NCBI RefSeq assembly: GCF_023073335.1
Contig: NZ_JADPJG010000002.1
Location: 94,159-158,158 of the forward strand
Direction: 5' to 3'
Source: Bradyrhizobium sp. 21
GTDB taxonomy: Bacteria > Pseudomonadota > Alphaproteobacteria > Rhizobiales > Xanthobacteraceae
Length of the DNA stretch: 64,000 nt
Position 1 is the stretch's first letter. Every line of letters begins with the position of its first letter. Under the pieces are notes generated by a model. It did not search any database. It was not told the DNA's origin and saw only the letters and a program-made list of their open reading frames with translations. Made by a program: the position numbers and the translations under genes. Below, piece after piece: positions 51,739-60,648 of this stretch.

Positions 51739-52325
51739 GCAAGGCCAATCTTCTCGACCGCCGTCAGGTGGTGTCCACGCTGCTCGCGGACCGCAAGGAC
51801 GTCGTTGCCATCGGCGGCCTCGGCGCCTCCACCAACGACATCTGTGCGGCCGGCGACCATGCCCGCAATTTCTATCTCTGGGGCGGCATGGGCGGCGCTG
51901 CGATGATCGGGCTCGGGCTCGCGCTGGCGCAGCCGAGGCTGCCGGTGCTGGTCATCACCGGCGACGGCGAGATGCTGATGGGGATGGGCAGCCTCGCCAC
52001 AATCGGCCTGCAAAAGCCGTCCAACCTCTCGATCGCGGTGCTCGACAATGAGGCCTATGGCGAGACCGGCGGCCAGACCAGCCACACCTCCGCCGCCGTC
52101 GACCTCGTCGGCGTTGCCGGGGCCTGCGGCATCAAGGACAGCCGGGCTGTCACGACCATGGCCGAGGTCGAGGCCTTTGCGAAGGCGGTCCATGACGTCG
52201 CCACCGGGCCGCGCTTCGCCAATATCAAGATCGACAGCGCCAACGTTGAACGCATTCTGCCCACCCGGGACGGGACCTACATCGTCAACCGGATGCGCGG
52301 CGATCTCGGCTTCCAGCCAATCTGA
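51735..52325 (+). CDS. Thiamine-diphosphate decarboxylase beta subunit
   Basis: A 196-residue PP-domain protein with the thiamine-diphosphate/magnesium motif GDGEMLMGMGSLATIG ending in VLDNEAYGETGGQTSHT near residues 76-112. WGGMGGAAMIGLGLALA precedes it. It completes the active site with the alpha subunit upstream. Together the two equal the length of one phosphonopyruvate or sulfopyruvate decarboxylase. No phosphonate mutase or coenzyme M genes lie nearby, so the usual assignments may not hold. Start ATG 51735 overlaps the alpha stop. Confidence 0.88.
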   Translation: MSKANLLDRRQVVSTLLADRKDVVAIGGLGASTNDICAAGDHARNFYLWGGMGGAAMIGLGLALAQPRLPVLVITGDGEMLMGMGSLATIGLQKPSNLSIAVLDNEAYGETGGQTSHTSAAVDLVGVAGACGIKDSRAVTTMAEVEAFAKAVHDVATGPRFANIKIDSANVERILPTRDGTYIVNRMRGDLGFQPI

Positions 52326-52432
52326 TTCCACCCGCCTCGGGCGCGCCCCGCCCCCAGGGAGAAGGCACGGCCGTTTTCTGTTGAATCTACAACCCACTTA
52401 GGTTGCGATGCAGCATTCTGCTTGACTTTTGC

Positions 52433-52456
52433 GTGGGTGAGTGCTTACTCACTCAC
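52433..52456. promoter_or_regulatory. TetR operator directly abutting the start codon
   Basis: GTGGGTGAGT-GCTT-ACTCACTCAC is a 10-bp inverted repeat with one mismatch, ending one base before the ATG at 52457. TTGACT at 52422-52427 is a -35 candidate and the right arm overlaps the -10. Dyads with ACTCACTC half-sites are usual for TetR repressors of RND pumps, so self-repression is likely. Confidence 0.75.
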
Positions 52457-53158
52457 ATGAGCTCATTGCGTATGACGAGCGACCTGAGGCGTCAATTGAT
52501 CCTCGGCGCCGCAAAGCGCTGCTTTGCCCGACACGGCTATACCGGCACCACGACCAAGAGCGTGGCGGCCGCCGCTGCCATTTCCGAAGCGCTGCTGTTC
52601 AAGCACTTCCCGTCCAAGGCCGCGCTTTACGCCGAAATCCTCAGCGACGAATGCGAGGCCGATCCGGCGCTCATGGATCTGCTCGAGCGGGAGCCCTCGA
52701 CCGCCACGCTGGTCGAACTGATCCGCGGCATGGTCCAGCATTTCCTTCACATCGCCGACGGGCCCGACCAGCAAGAGGCCCAGCGCCTGCGACTGATGGC
52801 CACGAGCCATCTGGATGACGGCGAATTCGCCCGTTTGCTATATGCCAAGATCGAGACGCTGATCGGGGCGGTCTTCGTCGCCTCGCTCGAGCATGCGGTG
52901 GCCGCTTGGGACGCGCGGCCATTCAGTGGCGATCCGCTCAACCTGTTCTGGTTTGCGCATCACACCGTGATGACGGCTGCGCTGACCAGGCTGCCGGCCA
53001 CGCCGTGTCTCGCTTACGGCAAGGCGGACGACCTCGAGCGGCAGCTCTGTGAGTTTCTCCTGAGGGGTATCGGACTTAACGACGCCGCAATTGCTTCGCA
53101 TTTGGGCCGCGATCAGGCCGCGGGTGCGGGCAAGACGGCGATTGCAGAAAGCGCATGA
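52457..53158 (+). CDS. TetR family regulator of RND efflux operon
   Basis: A 233-residue regulator. The helix-turn-helix is at about residues 12-58: LILGAAKRCFARHGYTGTTTKSVAAAAAISEALLFKHFPSK read in segments. The C-terminal domain is helical and ligand-binding. ATG 52457 sits directly after the operator, leaving no room for a ribosome-binding site, so the message may be leaderless; ATG 52472 (MTSDLRR) is an alternative start. The stop codon lies one base before the start of the membrane fusion gene, so the three genes form one operon. It most likely represses the pump until a toxic compound binds. Confidence 0.92.
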   Translation: MSSLRMTSDLRRQLILGAAKRCFARHGYTGTTTKSVAAAAAISEALLFKHFPSKAALYAEILSDECEADPALMDLLEREPSTATLVELIRGMVQHFLHIADGPDQQEAQRLRLMATSHLDDGEFARLLYAKIETLIGAVFVASLEHAVAAWDARPFSGDPLNLFWFAHHTVMTAALTRLPATPCLAYGKADDLERQLCEFLLRGIGLNDAAIASHLGRDQAAGAGKTAIAESA

Positions 53159-53159
53159 C

Positions 53160-54353
53160 ATGAACATCGTAACCGAGCACAAGATTTCGGGCGAACCGAT
53201 CGACAGCAAGGCTCCCAAGCGTCCGGTCCGGCCGGTGCTGTGGTTCATCATCGTCGGCACGCTTCTTGGCGTGCTCGTCGGTGGCCTCGTCTGGTTCAAT
53301 TATTTCCGCGGCCAGATGATCAAGCAGTTCTTCGCCAACAACAAGCCGCCGCCGACAGCAGTCAGCGCGGCCGAGGCGAAGTCCGAAGTGGTGCCGAACC
53401 TGCTCACCGCGGTCGGCAGCCTCGTCGCCGTGCATCAAGTCGACGTCAGCGCCGACGTCAATGGCCGCGTCACCGAGATCAAGTTCGAGCCGGGCGCGCA
53501 TGTCGAAGCCGGCATGCCGCTGGTGCAGCTGTTCGACGCTCCGGATCAGGGCGACCTCGCCAACTATAAGGCGCAGTCGACCGTCGCGCAGCTGTCGCTC
53601 GACCGCGCCAAGCAACTGGCATCGCGCCAGTTCGGTCCGCAGGCGACCGTCGATTCCGCGCAGGCCGCCTACGACCAGGCGCAGGCGGGCATCGCCAAGA
53701 CCGAGGCGCTGATCTCGCAGAAGCTGGTGCGCGCACCGTTCTCCGGCGACCTCGGCGTCCGCAAGGTCGAGGTCGGCCAATATCTCACCGCCGGCACGGC
53801 CATCGTGTCGCTGACCGATCTGTCGGAGCTGTGGGCCAACTTCACCGTGACGGAAAAGGACTCGGGCAACCTCAAGGTCGGCCAGGCGGTTCGCCTGAAG
53901 GTCGACGCCTATCCGGGCCGCATTTTCGACGCCAAGATCACCACGATCGAGCCGCAGATCTCGACCGACACCCGCAACATCCGCGTGCAGGCGACCGTCT
54001 CCAATCCGGAGAAGATCCTGAAGCCCGGCATGTTCGTGACCACCACGGTGGTGCTGCCGGACAAGCCGGCGGTGATCACCGTGCCGGAGACGGCGGTCGA
54101 CTACACGCTGTATGGCGACTCGGTGTTCGTGATCACTGAGAAGAAGGGAGAGGACGGCAAGACCAGCCTCTCCGCGGTGCGCACCTTCGTGCAGACCGGC
54201 AGCCGGGTCGAGGGTCGCGTCGAAATCATCAAGGGCGTCAAGCCGGGCGACAAGGTCGTCGCCGTCGGCCAGCTCAAGCTGCAATCGGGCGCGGCGGTGT
54301 CGATTTCGACCGACCCGGCCCCGCAGATCCCGGCGCAGCCGCCCCGCTACTGA
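53160..54353 (+). CDS. RND efflux membrane fusion protein (HlyD/AcrA family)
   Basis: A 397-residue periplasmic adaptor. One N-terminal membrane anchor (VLWFIIVGTLLGVLVGGLVWF, shown in part, near residues 24-44) is followed by the barrel-sandwich halves VDVSADVNGRVTEIKFEPGAHVEAG and KLVRAPFSGDLGVRKVEVGQYLTAG, read in segments, and an alpha-hairpin between them, then the beta-barrel and membrane-proximal domains. It links the RND pump to an outer-membrane channel, which is not encoded here and must come from elsewhere. Start ATG 53160 is one base after the TetR stop. Confidence 0.93.
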   Translation: MNIVTEHKISGEPIDSKAPKRPVRPVLWFIIVGTLLGVLVGGLVWFNYFRGQMIKQFFANNKPPPTAVSAAEAKSEVVPNLLTAVGSLVAVHQVDVSADVNGRVTEIKFEPGAHVEAGMPLVQLFDAPDQGDLANYKAQSTVAQLSLDRAKQLASRQFGPQATVDSAQAAYDQAQAGIAKTEALISQKLVRAPFSGDLGVRKVEVGQYLTAGTAIVSLTDLSELWANFTVTEKDSGNLKVGQAVRLKVDAYPGRIFDAKITTIEPQISTDTRNIRVQATVSNPEKILKPGMFVTTTVVLPDKPAVITVPETAVDYTLYGDSVFVITEKKGEDGKTSLSAVRTFVQTGSRVEGRVEIIKGVKPGDKVVAVGQLKLQSGAAVSISTDPAPQIPAQPPRY

Positions 54354-54367
54354 CCGCTCACGTCGCA

Positions 54368-54394
54368 GCATGATCCGGCACGGCCGGGTCATGC
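54368..54394. other. Hairpin between membrane fusion and RND genes
   Basis: GCATGATCCGG-CACGG-CCGGGTCATGC is an 11-bp inverted pair with one mismatch in the 74-bp gap. It starts like the GAGCATGATCCGG repeat at 9237 and may be a shortened relative. It lies in the middle of an operon, so it is more likely to adjust mRNA stability than to terminate. Confidence 0.5.
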
Positions 54395-54427
54395 GCTTTG
54401 CAAGTCAACGAAATCGAGATCGCCGCG

Positions 54428-57400
54428 ATGCGCTTCACTGATATTTTCATCAAACGCCCGGTTCTGTCGGTCGTCGTCAGCCTGCTGATCCTGCTGATCG
54501 GCCTGCGCGCGGCGATGGTGCTGCCGATCCGGCAATATCCGAAGCTGTCGAACACGGTCATCAACATCACGACCGTCTATCCCGGCGCCTCCGCCGACCT
54601 GATCCAGGGCTTCATCACCACGCCGATCGAGCAGGCCGTCGCGTCCGCCGAGGGCGTCGATTACATGACTTCGTCCTCGGTGCTCGGCACCTCGACGATC
54701 CAGGTCTACATCAAGCTGAACTTCGATCCGAGCCAGGCGCTCACCGAGGTGCTGGCCAAGACCAACTCGGTCAAATATCTGATCCCGAAGGAATCCAACG
54801 ACCCGATCGTCACCAAGACCACAGGCCAGACCACGGCCGTGATGTATCTCGGCTTCTCCTCCGAGGAGCTGTCGGGCTCGGCGATTTCGGACTATCTCAC
54901 GCGCGTGGTGCAGCCGGTGCTGTCGACCGTCGACGGCGTCGCGTCCGCCGACATTCTCGGCGCCCAGAATTTTGCGATGCGGCTGTGGCTCGATCCCATG
55001 AAGATGGCCGGCCGCAACGTATCGCCAGCGGATGTGTCGGCTGCTATCGCCGCCAACAACTTCCAGTCCGCGGCAGGTCAGACCAAGGGCTATCTCATCG
55101 TCTCGAACATCTCGACGAACACGGGCCTGACCGACGTCAACCAGTTCAAGAAGATGATCGTCAAGGCCAAGGACGGCGGCTTCGTGCGGATGGAGGACAT
55201 CGCATCCGTCGAGCTTGCGGCGCAGAGTACCGATGCGAGCGTCGCCTTCAACGGCGAACACGCGATCTTCATCGGCGTGCAGGCGACCCCGCAAGGCAAC
55301 CCGCTGACGCTGGTCAAGGGCGTGCGCGCACTGTTCCCCGAGCTCGAACGCAACCTGCCGCCGTCGATGAAGATGAAGGTCGCCTACGATTCGACCAAGT
55401 TCATTCAGTCCTCGATCGACGAGGTCGAGAAGACGCTGGGCGAAGCTATCATCATCGTGATCGTGGTCATCTTCCTGTTCTTGGCCTCGTTCCGCTCCGT
55501 CATCATTCCGGTCGTCACGATTCCGCTGTCGATGATCGGCGTCTGCACCTTGATGCTGGCGCTGGGCTTCAGCTTCAATCTCTTGACCCTGCTCGCAATG
55601 GTGCTCGCGATCGGCCTTGTGGTCGACGATGCCATCGTCGTGGTGGAGAACATCCATCGCCATCTGGAAGAAGGGAAGACGCCGGTCCAGGCGTCGCTTG
55701 AGGGGGCGCGCGAAATCGTCGGGCCCGTCGTCTCGATGACGATCACGCTCGCGGCCGTGTACGCGCCGATCGGCTTCCTCGGCGGCCTCACCGGTTCGTT
55801 GTTCCGCGAATTCGCCTTCACGCTCGCGGGTTCGGTGATCGTCTCCGGCATCATCGCTCTGACGCTGTCGCCGATGATGTGCTCGGTGCTGCTGAAGAAC
55901 ACCGAAGAAGGCCGCTTCGCCAAGCTCGTCAATAAGGTGTTCGGCGCGCTGACCCGCTGGTACGGGCGCAGGCTCGATCGCTCGCTCGACTACAAGGCGA
56001 TCACCGGCCTGTTCGCCGTGACGATCCTCGGACTCGTCGGCTTCCTCTACATGCACACCTCGAAGGAGCTGGCGCCTGAGGAAGACCAGGGCATCGTGTT
56101 CGCGGTCACCAAGGCGCCGAAATATGCCAACATCGACTATGTCGATTTCTATGGTGACAAGCTCGACAAGGAATTCCAGAAATTCCCCGAGACCGATCTG
56201 CGCTTCGTGCTCAACGGCATCAACGGCCCGCAGGGCGGTATCGCCGGCATGCTGCTGAAGTCGTGGGACGAGCGTAAGCGGTCGTCGATCGCGTTGAAGC
56301 CCTTGGTCCAGGCCGAACTTTCCAAAATCGAGGGCGTGCAAGCTTTCGCTTTCAACCTGCCGCCGCTGCCGGGTGGCCCGGGCGGTCTGCCGGTGCAGAT
56401 GGTCATCAACTCCACCGCCAGTTTCCAGACTGTTTATGAGCAGATGGAGAAGCTGAAGGACGCTGCGCGCAAGAGCGGCATGTTCATCGTCTCCGACAGC
56501 GACCTCGCCTATAATCAGCCGAACGTGCAGGTCACGATCGACCGCACCAAGGCGCAGGATCTCGGCGTCAACATGCAGAACCTCGGCAGCACGCTCGCGG
56601 TTCTGCTCGGCGGCAACTACATCAACCGTTTCAATCTCGAGGGCCGTTCCTATCAGGTGATCCCGCAGGTGCCGCGCGGCCAGCGGCTCTCGCCGGAATC
56701 GCTCGGCGGCTATTATGTGACCACTAATAGCGGGCAGCAGCTTCCGCTGTCGACCGTGGTCTCGATCAAGACCAAAACCGACCCGAATTCGCTGACGCAC
56801 TACAATCAGCTGAATTCAGCGACGTTCTCAGCCGTGCCGATGCCCGGCGTGACCGTCGGCGCTGCGGTGGACTTCCTCGAGGGCGAAGCCAAGAAGATGC
56901 CGCAGGGCTTCAGCCACGATTATCTCGCCGATAGCCGGCAATATGTTCAGGAAGGCAACCAGCTCGCGGTCACCTTCGGCTTCGCGCTGGTCATCATCTT
57001 CCTGGTGCTGGCGGCCCAATTCGAGAGTCTTCGCGATCCGCTCGTCATCATGATCTCGGTGCCGATGGCGATCGTGGGTGCGCTGATCCCGCTGTTCTTC
57101 GGCATGGCGACCATGAACATCTACACTCAGGTCGGCCTGCTGACCCTGGTGGGCCTGATCACCAAGCACGGCATCCTGATGGTGGAGTTCGCCAACGAAC
57201 TCCAGGTCAATGAGCGGCTCGACCGCCGCTCTGCGATCGAAATGTCGGCCCGTATCCGTCTCCGGCCGATCCTGATGACCACGGCCGCGATGGTGACGGG
57301 CCTTATCCCGCTCCTGACCGCGACCGGCGCGGGCGCGGCCAGCCGCTTCTCGATCGGTCTCGTGGTCGTCGCCGGCATGTCGATCGGCACGCTGTTCACG

Positions 57401-57523
57401 CTGTTCGTGCTTCCTGCGGTCTATGTAGTGCTGGCGACCGACCATCGCGCGGCGGCGGATTCCGAGCGAAACAAGCAGGTCAATGAGATTGACCTCGATT
57501 CCAAGGTGCTGCGGCCCACTTGA
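54428..57523 (+). CDS. RND efflux transporter permease (AcrB/MexF-like)
   Basis: A 1031-residue inner-membrane pump with the RND layout: helix 1 near residues 12-30, a large periplasmic loop, helices 2-6 around 330-500 including the proton-relay pair in GLVVDDAIVVVENI, a second loop, and the last helices near 860-1010. GKGFFGxF-like changes are not obvious. It extrudes drugs, solvents or other toxic compounds by proton antiport. Start ATG 54428 matches the usual MxFTDIFIKRPV N-terminus; the longer TTG frame from 54398 is rejected. It is followed by a strong terminator at 57547-57585. Confidence 0.94.
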   Translation: MRFTDIFIKRPVLSVVVSLLILLIGLRAAMVLPIRQYPKLSNTVINITTVYPGASADLIQGFITTPIEQAVASAEGVDYMTSSSVLGTSTIQVYIKLNFDPSQALTEVLAKTNSVKYLIPKESNDPIVTKTTGQTTAVMYLGFSSEELSGSAISDYLTRVVQPVLSTVDGVASADILGAQNFAMRLWLDPMKMAGRNVSPADVSAAIAANNFQSAAGQTKGYLIVSNISTNTGLTDVNQFKKMIVKAKDGGFVRMEDIASVELAAQSTDASVAFNGEHAIFIGVQATPQGNPLTLVKGVRALFPELERNLPPSMKMKVAYDSTKFIQSSIDEVEKTLGEAIIIVIVVIFLFLASFRSVIIPVVTIPLSMIGVCTLMLALGFSFNLLTLLAMVLAIGLVVDDAIVVVENIHRHLEEGKTPVQASLEGAREIVGPVVSMTITLAAVYAPIGFLGGLTGSLFREFAFTLAGSVIVSGIIALTLSPMMCSVLLKNTEEGRFAKLVNKVFGALTRWYGRRLDRSLDYKAITGLFAVTILGLVGFLYMHTSKELAPEEDQGIVFAVTKAPKYANIDYVDFYGDKLDKEFQKFPETDLRFVLNGINGPQGGIAGMLLKSWDERKRSSIALKPLVQAELSKIEGVQAFAFNLPPLPGGPGGLPVQMVINSTASFQTVYEQMEKLKDAARKSGMFIVSDSDLAYNQPNVQVTIDRTKAQDLGVNMQNLGSTLAVLLGGNYINRFNLEGRSYQVIPQVPRGQRLSPESLGGYYVTTNSGQQLPLSTVVSIKTKTDPNSLTHYNQLNSATFSAVPMPGVTVGAAVDFLEGEAKKMPQGFSHDYLADSRQYVQEGNQLAVTFGFALVIIFLVLAAQFESLRDPLVIMISVPMAIVGALIPLFFGMATMNIYTQVGLLTLVGLITKHGILMVEFANELQVNERLDRRSAIEMSARIRLRPILMTTAAMVTGLIPLLTATGAGAASRFSIGLVVVAGMSIGTLFTLFVLPAVYVVLATDHRAAADSERNKQVNEIDLDSKVLRPT

Positions 57524-57546
57524 GGCCGCAGGCAAGCTAACTTGGG

Positions 57547-57585
57547 GGGCGGCAGCGGCCGCCCGCTGCCGCCCTTTTCTATTTG
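57547..57585 (+). terminator. Rho-independent terminator of RND operon
   Basis: GGGCGGCAGCG (57547-57557) pairs perfectly with CGCTGCCGCCC (57564-57574) across a six-base loop, followed by TTTTCTATTT. It closes the tetR-mfp-rnd operon and separates it from the signalling operon. Confidence 0.93.
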
Positions 57586-57664
57586 CCGCGGGCACCGCGG
57601 CTGGCATTAGCCTTTCCCGCGCTCGCGAGAGACAAGGTCCGGTCTTCTTGCTAGGTTCGGCAGG

Positions 57665-60262
57665 ATGAGCCTTTCCCTCCATCCCGGCACCCCGCAAGCC
57701 AGGACGCTGCCGAGCGCGGCGCCGGATGGCGCCGCATCTGGCACGACGCCAGGGCAGGGGATCAGGACGCGGCTTTTCACCAAATATGTCGCGCTGTTCG
57801 TGGCCGTCGTCGCCATCGCGCTACTGGCCAACGGCTTGTTCGAGGTCTTCTTCTATTATCGCGAGCACAAAGCCGCGCTGATCCGGGTCCAGCATGAGCA
57901 GGCCGAGGCGGCCGCGGCCAAGATCGGTCAGTTCGTCAAGGAGATCGAGAGCCAGCTCGGCTGGACCACCCAGCTGCCCTGGTCGGCGGGTTCGATCGAG
58001 CAGCGCCGGTTCGACGCTCTGCGGCTGCTGCGCCAGGTGCCCGCAATCACCGAGCTCGCCCAGGTCGATTCGGCCGGCAGGGAGCGGCTGCGAGTCTCGC
58101 GGCTCGCCATGGACGCGATCGACAGCGGGATCGACCTGTCGGACGACCCCAAGTTCACCGAGGCGGTCGCGCACAAGGTCTATTACGGGCCGGTCTATTT
58201 CCGCAGGGAGTCCGAGCCCTACATGACACTGGCGCAGGCCGGGTCGCGCAAGGACGCAGGCGTCAGCATTGCGGAGGTCAATCTCAAGTTGATCTGGGAC
58301 GTCGTGTCCCAGATCAAGGTCGGCGAGCACGGGCACGCCTACGTGGTCGGCCCGGAGGGGCGCCTGATCGCGCATCCCGATATCAGCCTGGTCCTGCGCA
58401 ATACCGACATGTCTGGTCTGGCGCAGGTCCGCGCTGCGCAGGCTGGAGGCGGCACCATCTCCGACGTGCTTCCTGAAGCGCGCAACATCCAGGGCCAGAC
58501 GGTGCTGACCGCATCAGCCCCCATTGCGCCGCTGCACTGGACCATGTTCGTCGAGCTGCCCGTCGAGGAGGCCTATGCCGCGCTCTATGCCTCGTTGCAG
58601 CGGCTCGCGATCGTGCTGCTCGCAGCGTCCATCTTTGCGGTGCTTGCCGGGATATTTCTCGCGCGCCGCATGGTGGGCCCGATCCAGGCGCTGCGCAGCG
58701 GTGCCGAGCGGATCGGGGGCGGCGATTTCTCCCAGCGCATCAAGATCAGGACCGGTGACGAACTCGAAGGGCTCGCCGACCAGTTCAACGACATGGGCGC
58801 GCGTTTGCAGGAATCCTATGCGGATCTTGAAAAAAGGGTTGAGGTACGGACGGCTGAATTGACCGAGTCGCTCGAGCAGCAAACAGCTACTTCCGAGGTA
58901 TTACAGGTGATCAGTTCGTCTCCCGGCGAACTCACACCGGTGTTCCACAAGATGCTCGAGAATGCCACGCGGGTCTGTGGCGCGAGTTTCGGCATCATGA
59001 ATCTGTGGGACGGTGAAAGCTTTACCATCGCGGCGGATTACAACGTGCCGGCTGCGTTCGCGGCCTCGCGAAAAGACGTGGCGATCCGGCCTCGTCCGGA
59101 GAGCGGGCTCGCGGAGGTCGTCAGGACACGTGCGGTCGTCCATGTTCACGATGTGCGAAACACGCCTGCCTATCTTGCCGGTGGACCAGCCGTTCGCGCG
59201 ATCTCGGACGTCGCCGGCGCCCGTACCATCGTCATCGTGCCGATGCTGAAAGAGAGCGGGCTGATTGGCACGATCGCGGTCTATCGCAAGGAGGTCCGTC
59301 CGTTCACCGACAAACAGATCGCACTGGTCGAGAATTTCACCAAGCAGGCTGTGATCGCTATCGAAAACGCTCGGCTCCTCAAGCAGCTCCATGAGCGTAC
59401 CAAGGAGCTGTCGCAGTCCCTCGACGAGCTGCGCACCGCGCAGGACCGGCTCATTCAGACCGAGAAGCTGGCCTCGCTCGGCCAGCTCACCGCGGGCATC
59501 GCCCACGAGATCAAGAACCCGCTCAATTTCGTCAACAATTTCTCTTCGGTCTCCACCGAACTGATTGACGAGCTCAACGATGCCCTGAAGACAGCCTCGC
59601 TCGACGGCAAGACCAGGGAGGAGGTCGACGAGCTGACCAGTCTGCTCAGGAGCAATCTGGAGAAGGTGGTGCAGCACGGCAAGCGTGCCGATTCCATCGT
59701 CAGGAACATGCTGCTGCATTCGCGCGAGGGCTCCGGCGAGCATCGCGTCGTCGATATCAACGCGATCGTGGAGGAGAGCCTGAATCTGGCGTATCACGGC
59801 GCGCGCGCGGAGAGGCCCGGCTTCAACGTCACGCTCCAGCGTGACTTCGACCCGGCCGCCGGCATGGTCGATATCTATCCGCAAGAAATCACGCGCGTCC
59901 TGCTGAATCTGATCTCGAACGGTTTCTATGCAGCGACCAAGCGCAAGGAGAGTTCCGGCGACGGCTTTGAGCCGACCGTGAGCGCGACGACGAAAGACCT
60001 CGGCGGCGGCCTCGAGATTCGGATCCGCGACAACGGCACCGGGATTCCGCCCGAAGTGAAGGAGAGGATGTTCGATCCCTTCTTCACCACCAAGCCGGCC
60101 GGCGAGGGCACGGGGCTCGGCCTTTCCATGAGCCATGATATCGTCGTGAAACAGCACGGCGGCACGATCGACGTGAACACCGAGCCCGGCGTATTCACCG
60201 AATTCATCATCAGACTGCCGCGCATGATGGCGGCGGGCGGCACTCCTGGAGGCAGGACTTGA
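57665..60262 (+). CDS. Sensor histidine kinase (Cache-HAMP-GAF-HisKA-HATPase)
   Basis: An 865-residue membrane kinase. A transmembrane segment near residues 38-58 is followed by a periplasmic double-Cache-type sensor to about 315, a second segment near 316-335 and a HAMP linker (RRMVGPIQALRSGAERIGGG). A coiled coil and a GAF domain (about 420-575) follow, then the phospho-acceptor His614 in GIAHEIKNPLNF and an HATPase with NLISNGFY (N box), RDNGTGIP (G1), FDPFFTTKP (F) and GEGTGLGLSMS (G2). All are intact. The small-molecule signal is unknown. Start ATG 57665 follows GGCAGG. Its stop overlaps the TTG start of the response regulator. Confidence 0.93.
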   Translation: MSLSLHPGTPQARTLPSAAPDGAASGTTPGQGIRTRLFTKYVALFVAVVAIALLANGLFEVFFYYREHKAALIRVQHEQAEAAAAKIGQFVKEIESQLGWTTQLPWSAGSIEQRRFDALRLLRQVPAITELAQVDSAGRERLRVSRLAMDAIDSGIDLSDDPKFTEAVAHKVYYGPVYFRRESEPYMTLAQAGSRKDAGVSIAEVNLKLIWDVVSQIKVGEHGHAYVVGPEGRLIAHPDISLVLRNTDMSGLAQVRAAQAGGGTISDVLPEARNIQGQTVLTASAPIAPLHWTMFVELPVEEAYAALYASLQRLAIVLLAASIFAVLAGIFLARRMVGPIQALRSGAERIGGGDFSQRIKIRTGDELEGLADQFNDMGARLQESYADLEKRVEVRTAELTESLEQQTATSEVLQVISSSPGELTPVFHKMLENATRVCGASFGIMNLWDGESFTIAADYNVPAAFAASRKDVAIRPRPESGLAEVVRTRAVVHVHDVRNTPAYLAGGPAVRAISDVAGARTIVIVPMLKESGLIGTIAVYRKEVRPFTDKQIALVENFTKQAVIAIENARLLKQLHERTKELSQSLDELRTAQDRLIQTEKLASLGQLTAGIAHEIKNPLNFVNNFSSVSTELIDELNDALKTASLDGKTREEVDELTSLLRSNLEKVVQHGKRADSIVRNMLLHSREGSGEHRVVDINAIVEESLNLAYHGARAERPGFNVTLQRDFDPAAGMVDIYPQEITRVLLNLISNGFYAATKRKESSGDGFEPTVSATTKDLGGGLEIRIRDNGTGIPPEVKERMFDPFFTTKPAGEGTGLGLSMSHDIVVKQHGGTIDVNTEPGVFTEFIIRLPRMMAAGGTPGGRT

Positions 60263-60648
60263 ACGTTTACATTCTGGTCGTCGATGACGAGCCCGACGTC
60301 GAGGCGCTGTTCCGGCAGCAGTTCCGGCGCGACCTGCGCGCCGGCCGCTTCCAGATGGAATTCGCGCCGTCCGCGCCCGAGGCGCTGAAGCTCGCCGCCG
60401 AGGTTCGCGATCCCTCGTTGATCCTGATCCTGTCCGACATCAACATGCCCGGCATGAGCGGGCTCGACATGCTCCCGAAGGTGCGTGACGCGCATCCGAG
60501 CGTCCCCGTCATCATGATCACCGCCTACGGCGACGCCGAGACGCGCCGGAAGGCGATCGAGCGTGGCGCGGTCGGGCTCCTCACCAAGCCGATCGATTTC
60601 GCCCTGCTGCGGCAGGAGATCGACACGAGGCTCGAGCAAGCCGCATGA
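60259..60648 (+). CDS. Single-domain response regulator
   Basis: A 129-residue receiver protein with nothing but the REC fold. Acidic pocket Asp9-Asp10, phospho-acceptor Asp60 in LILSDINMPGMSG, the switch Thr in MITAYGD and Lys110 in LLTKPID are all present. With no output domain it probably works as a phosphate relay or sink, or by binding a partner. The start is TTG 60259, supported by GGAGGCAGGAC upstream and overlapping the kinase stop by four bases; the stop overlaps the next start likewise, so three proteins are made in tight coupling. Confidence 0.93.
   Translation: MNVYILVVDDEPDVEALFRQQFRRDLRAGRFQMEFAPSAPEALKLAAEVRDPSLILILSDINMPGMSGLDMLPKVRDAHPSVPVIMITAYGDAETRRKAIERGAVGLLTKPIDFALLRQEIDTRLEQAA

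Noticed and set aside
54389..56800. Minus-strand open frame of 803 codons opposite the RND pump gene
   Set aside because: Same artefact; composition is rich in Arg, His and Asp and it covers a clear RND transporter.
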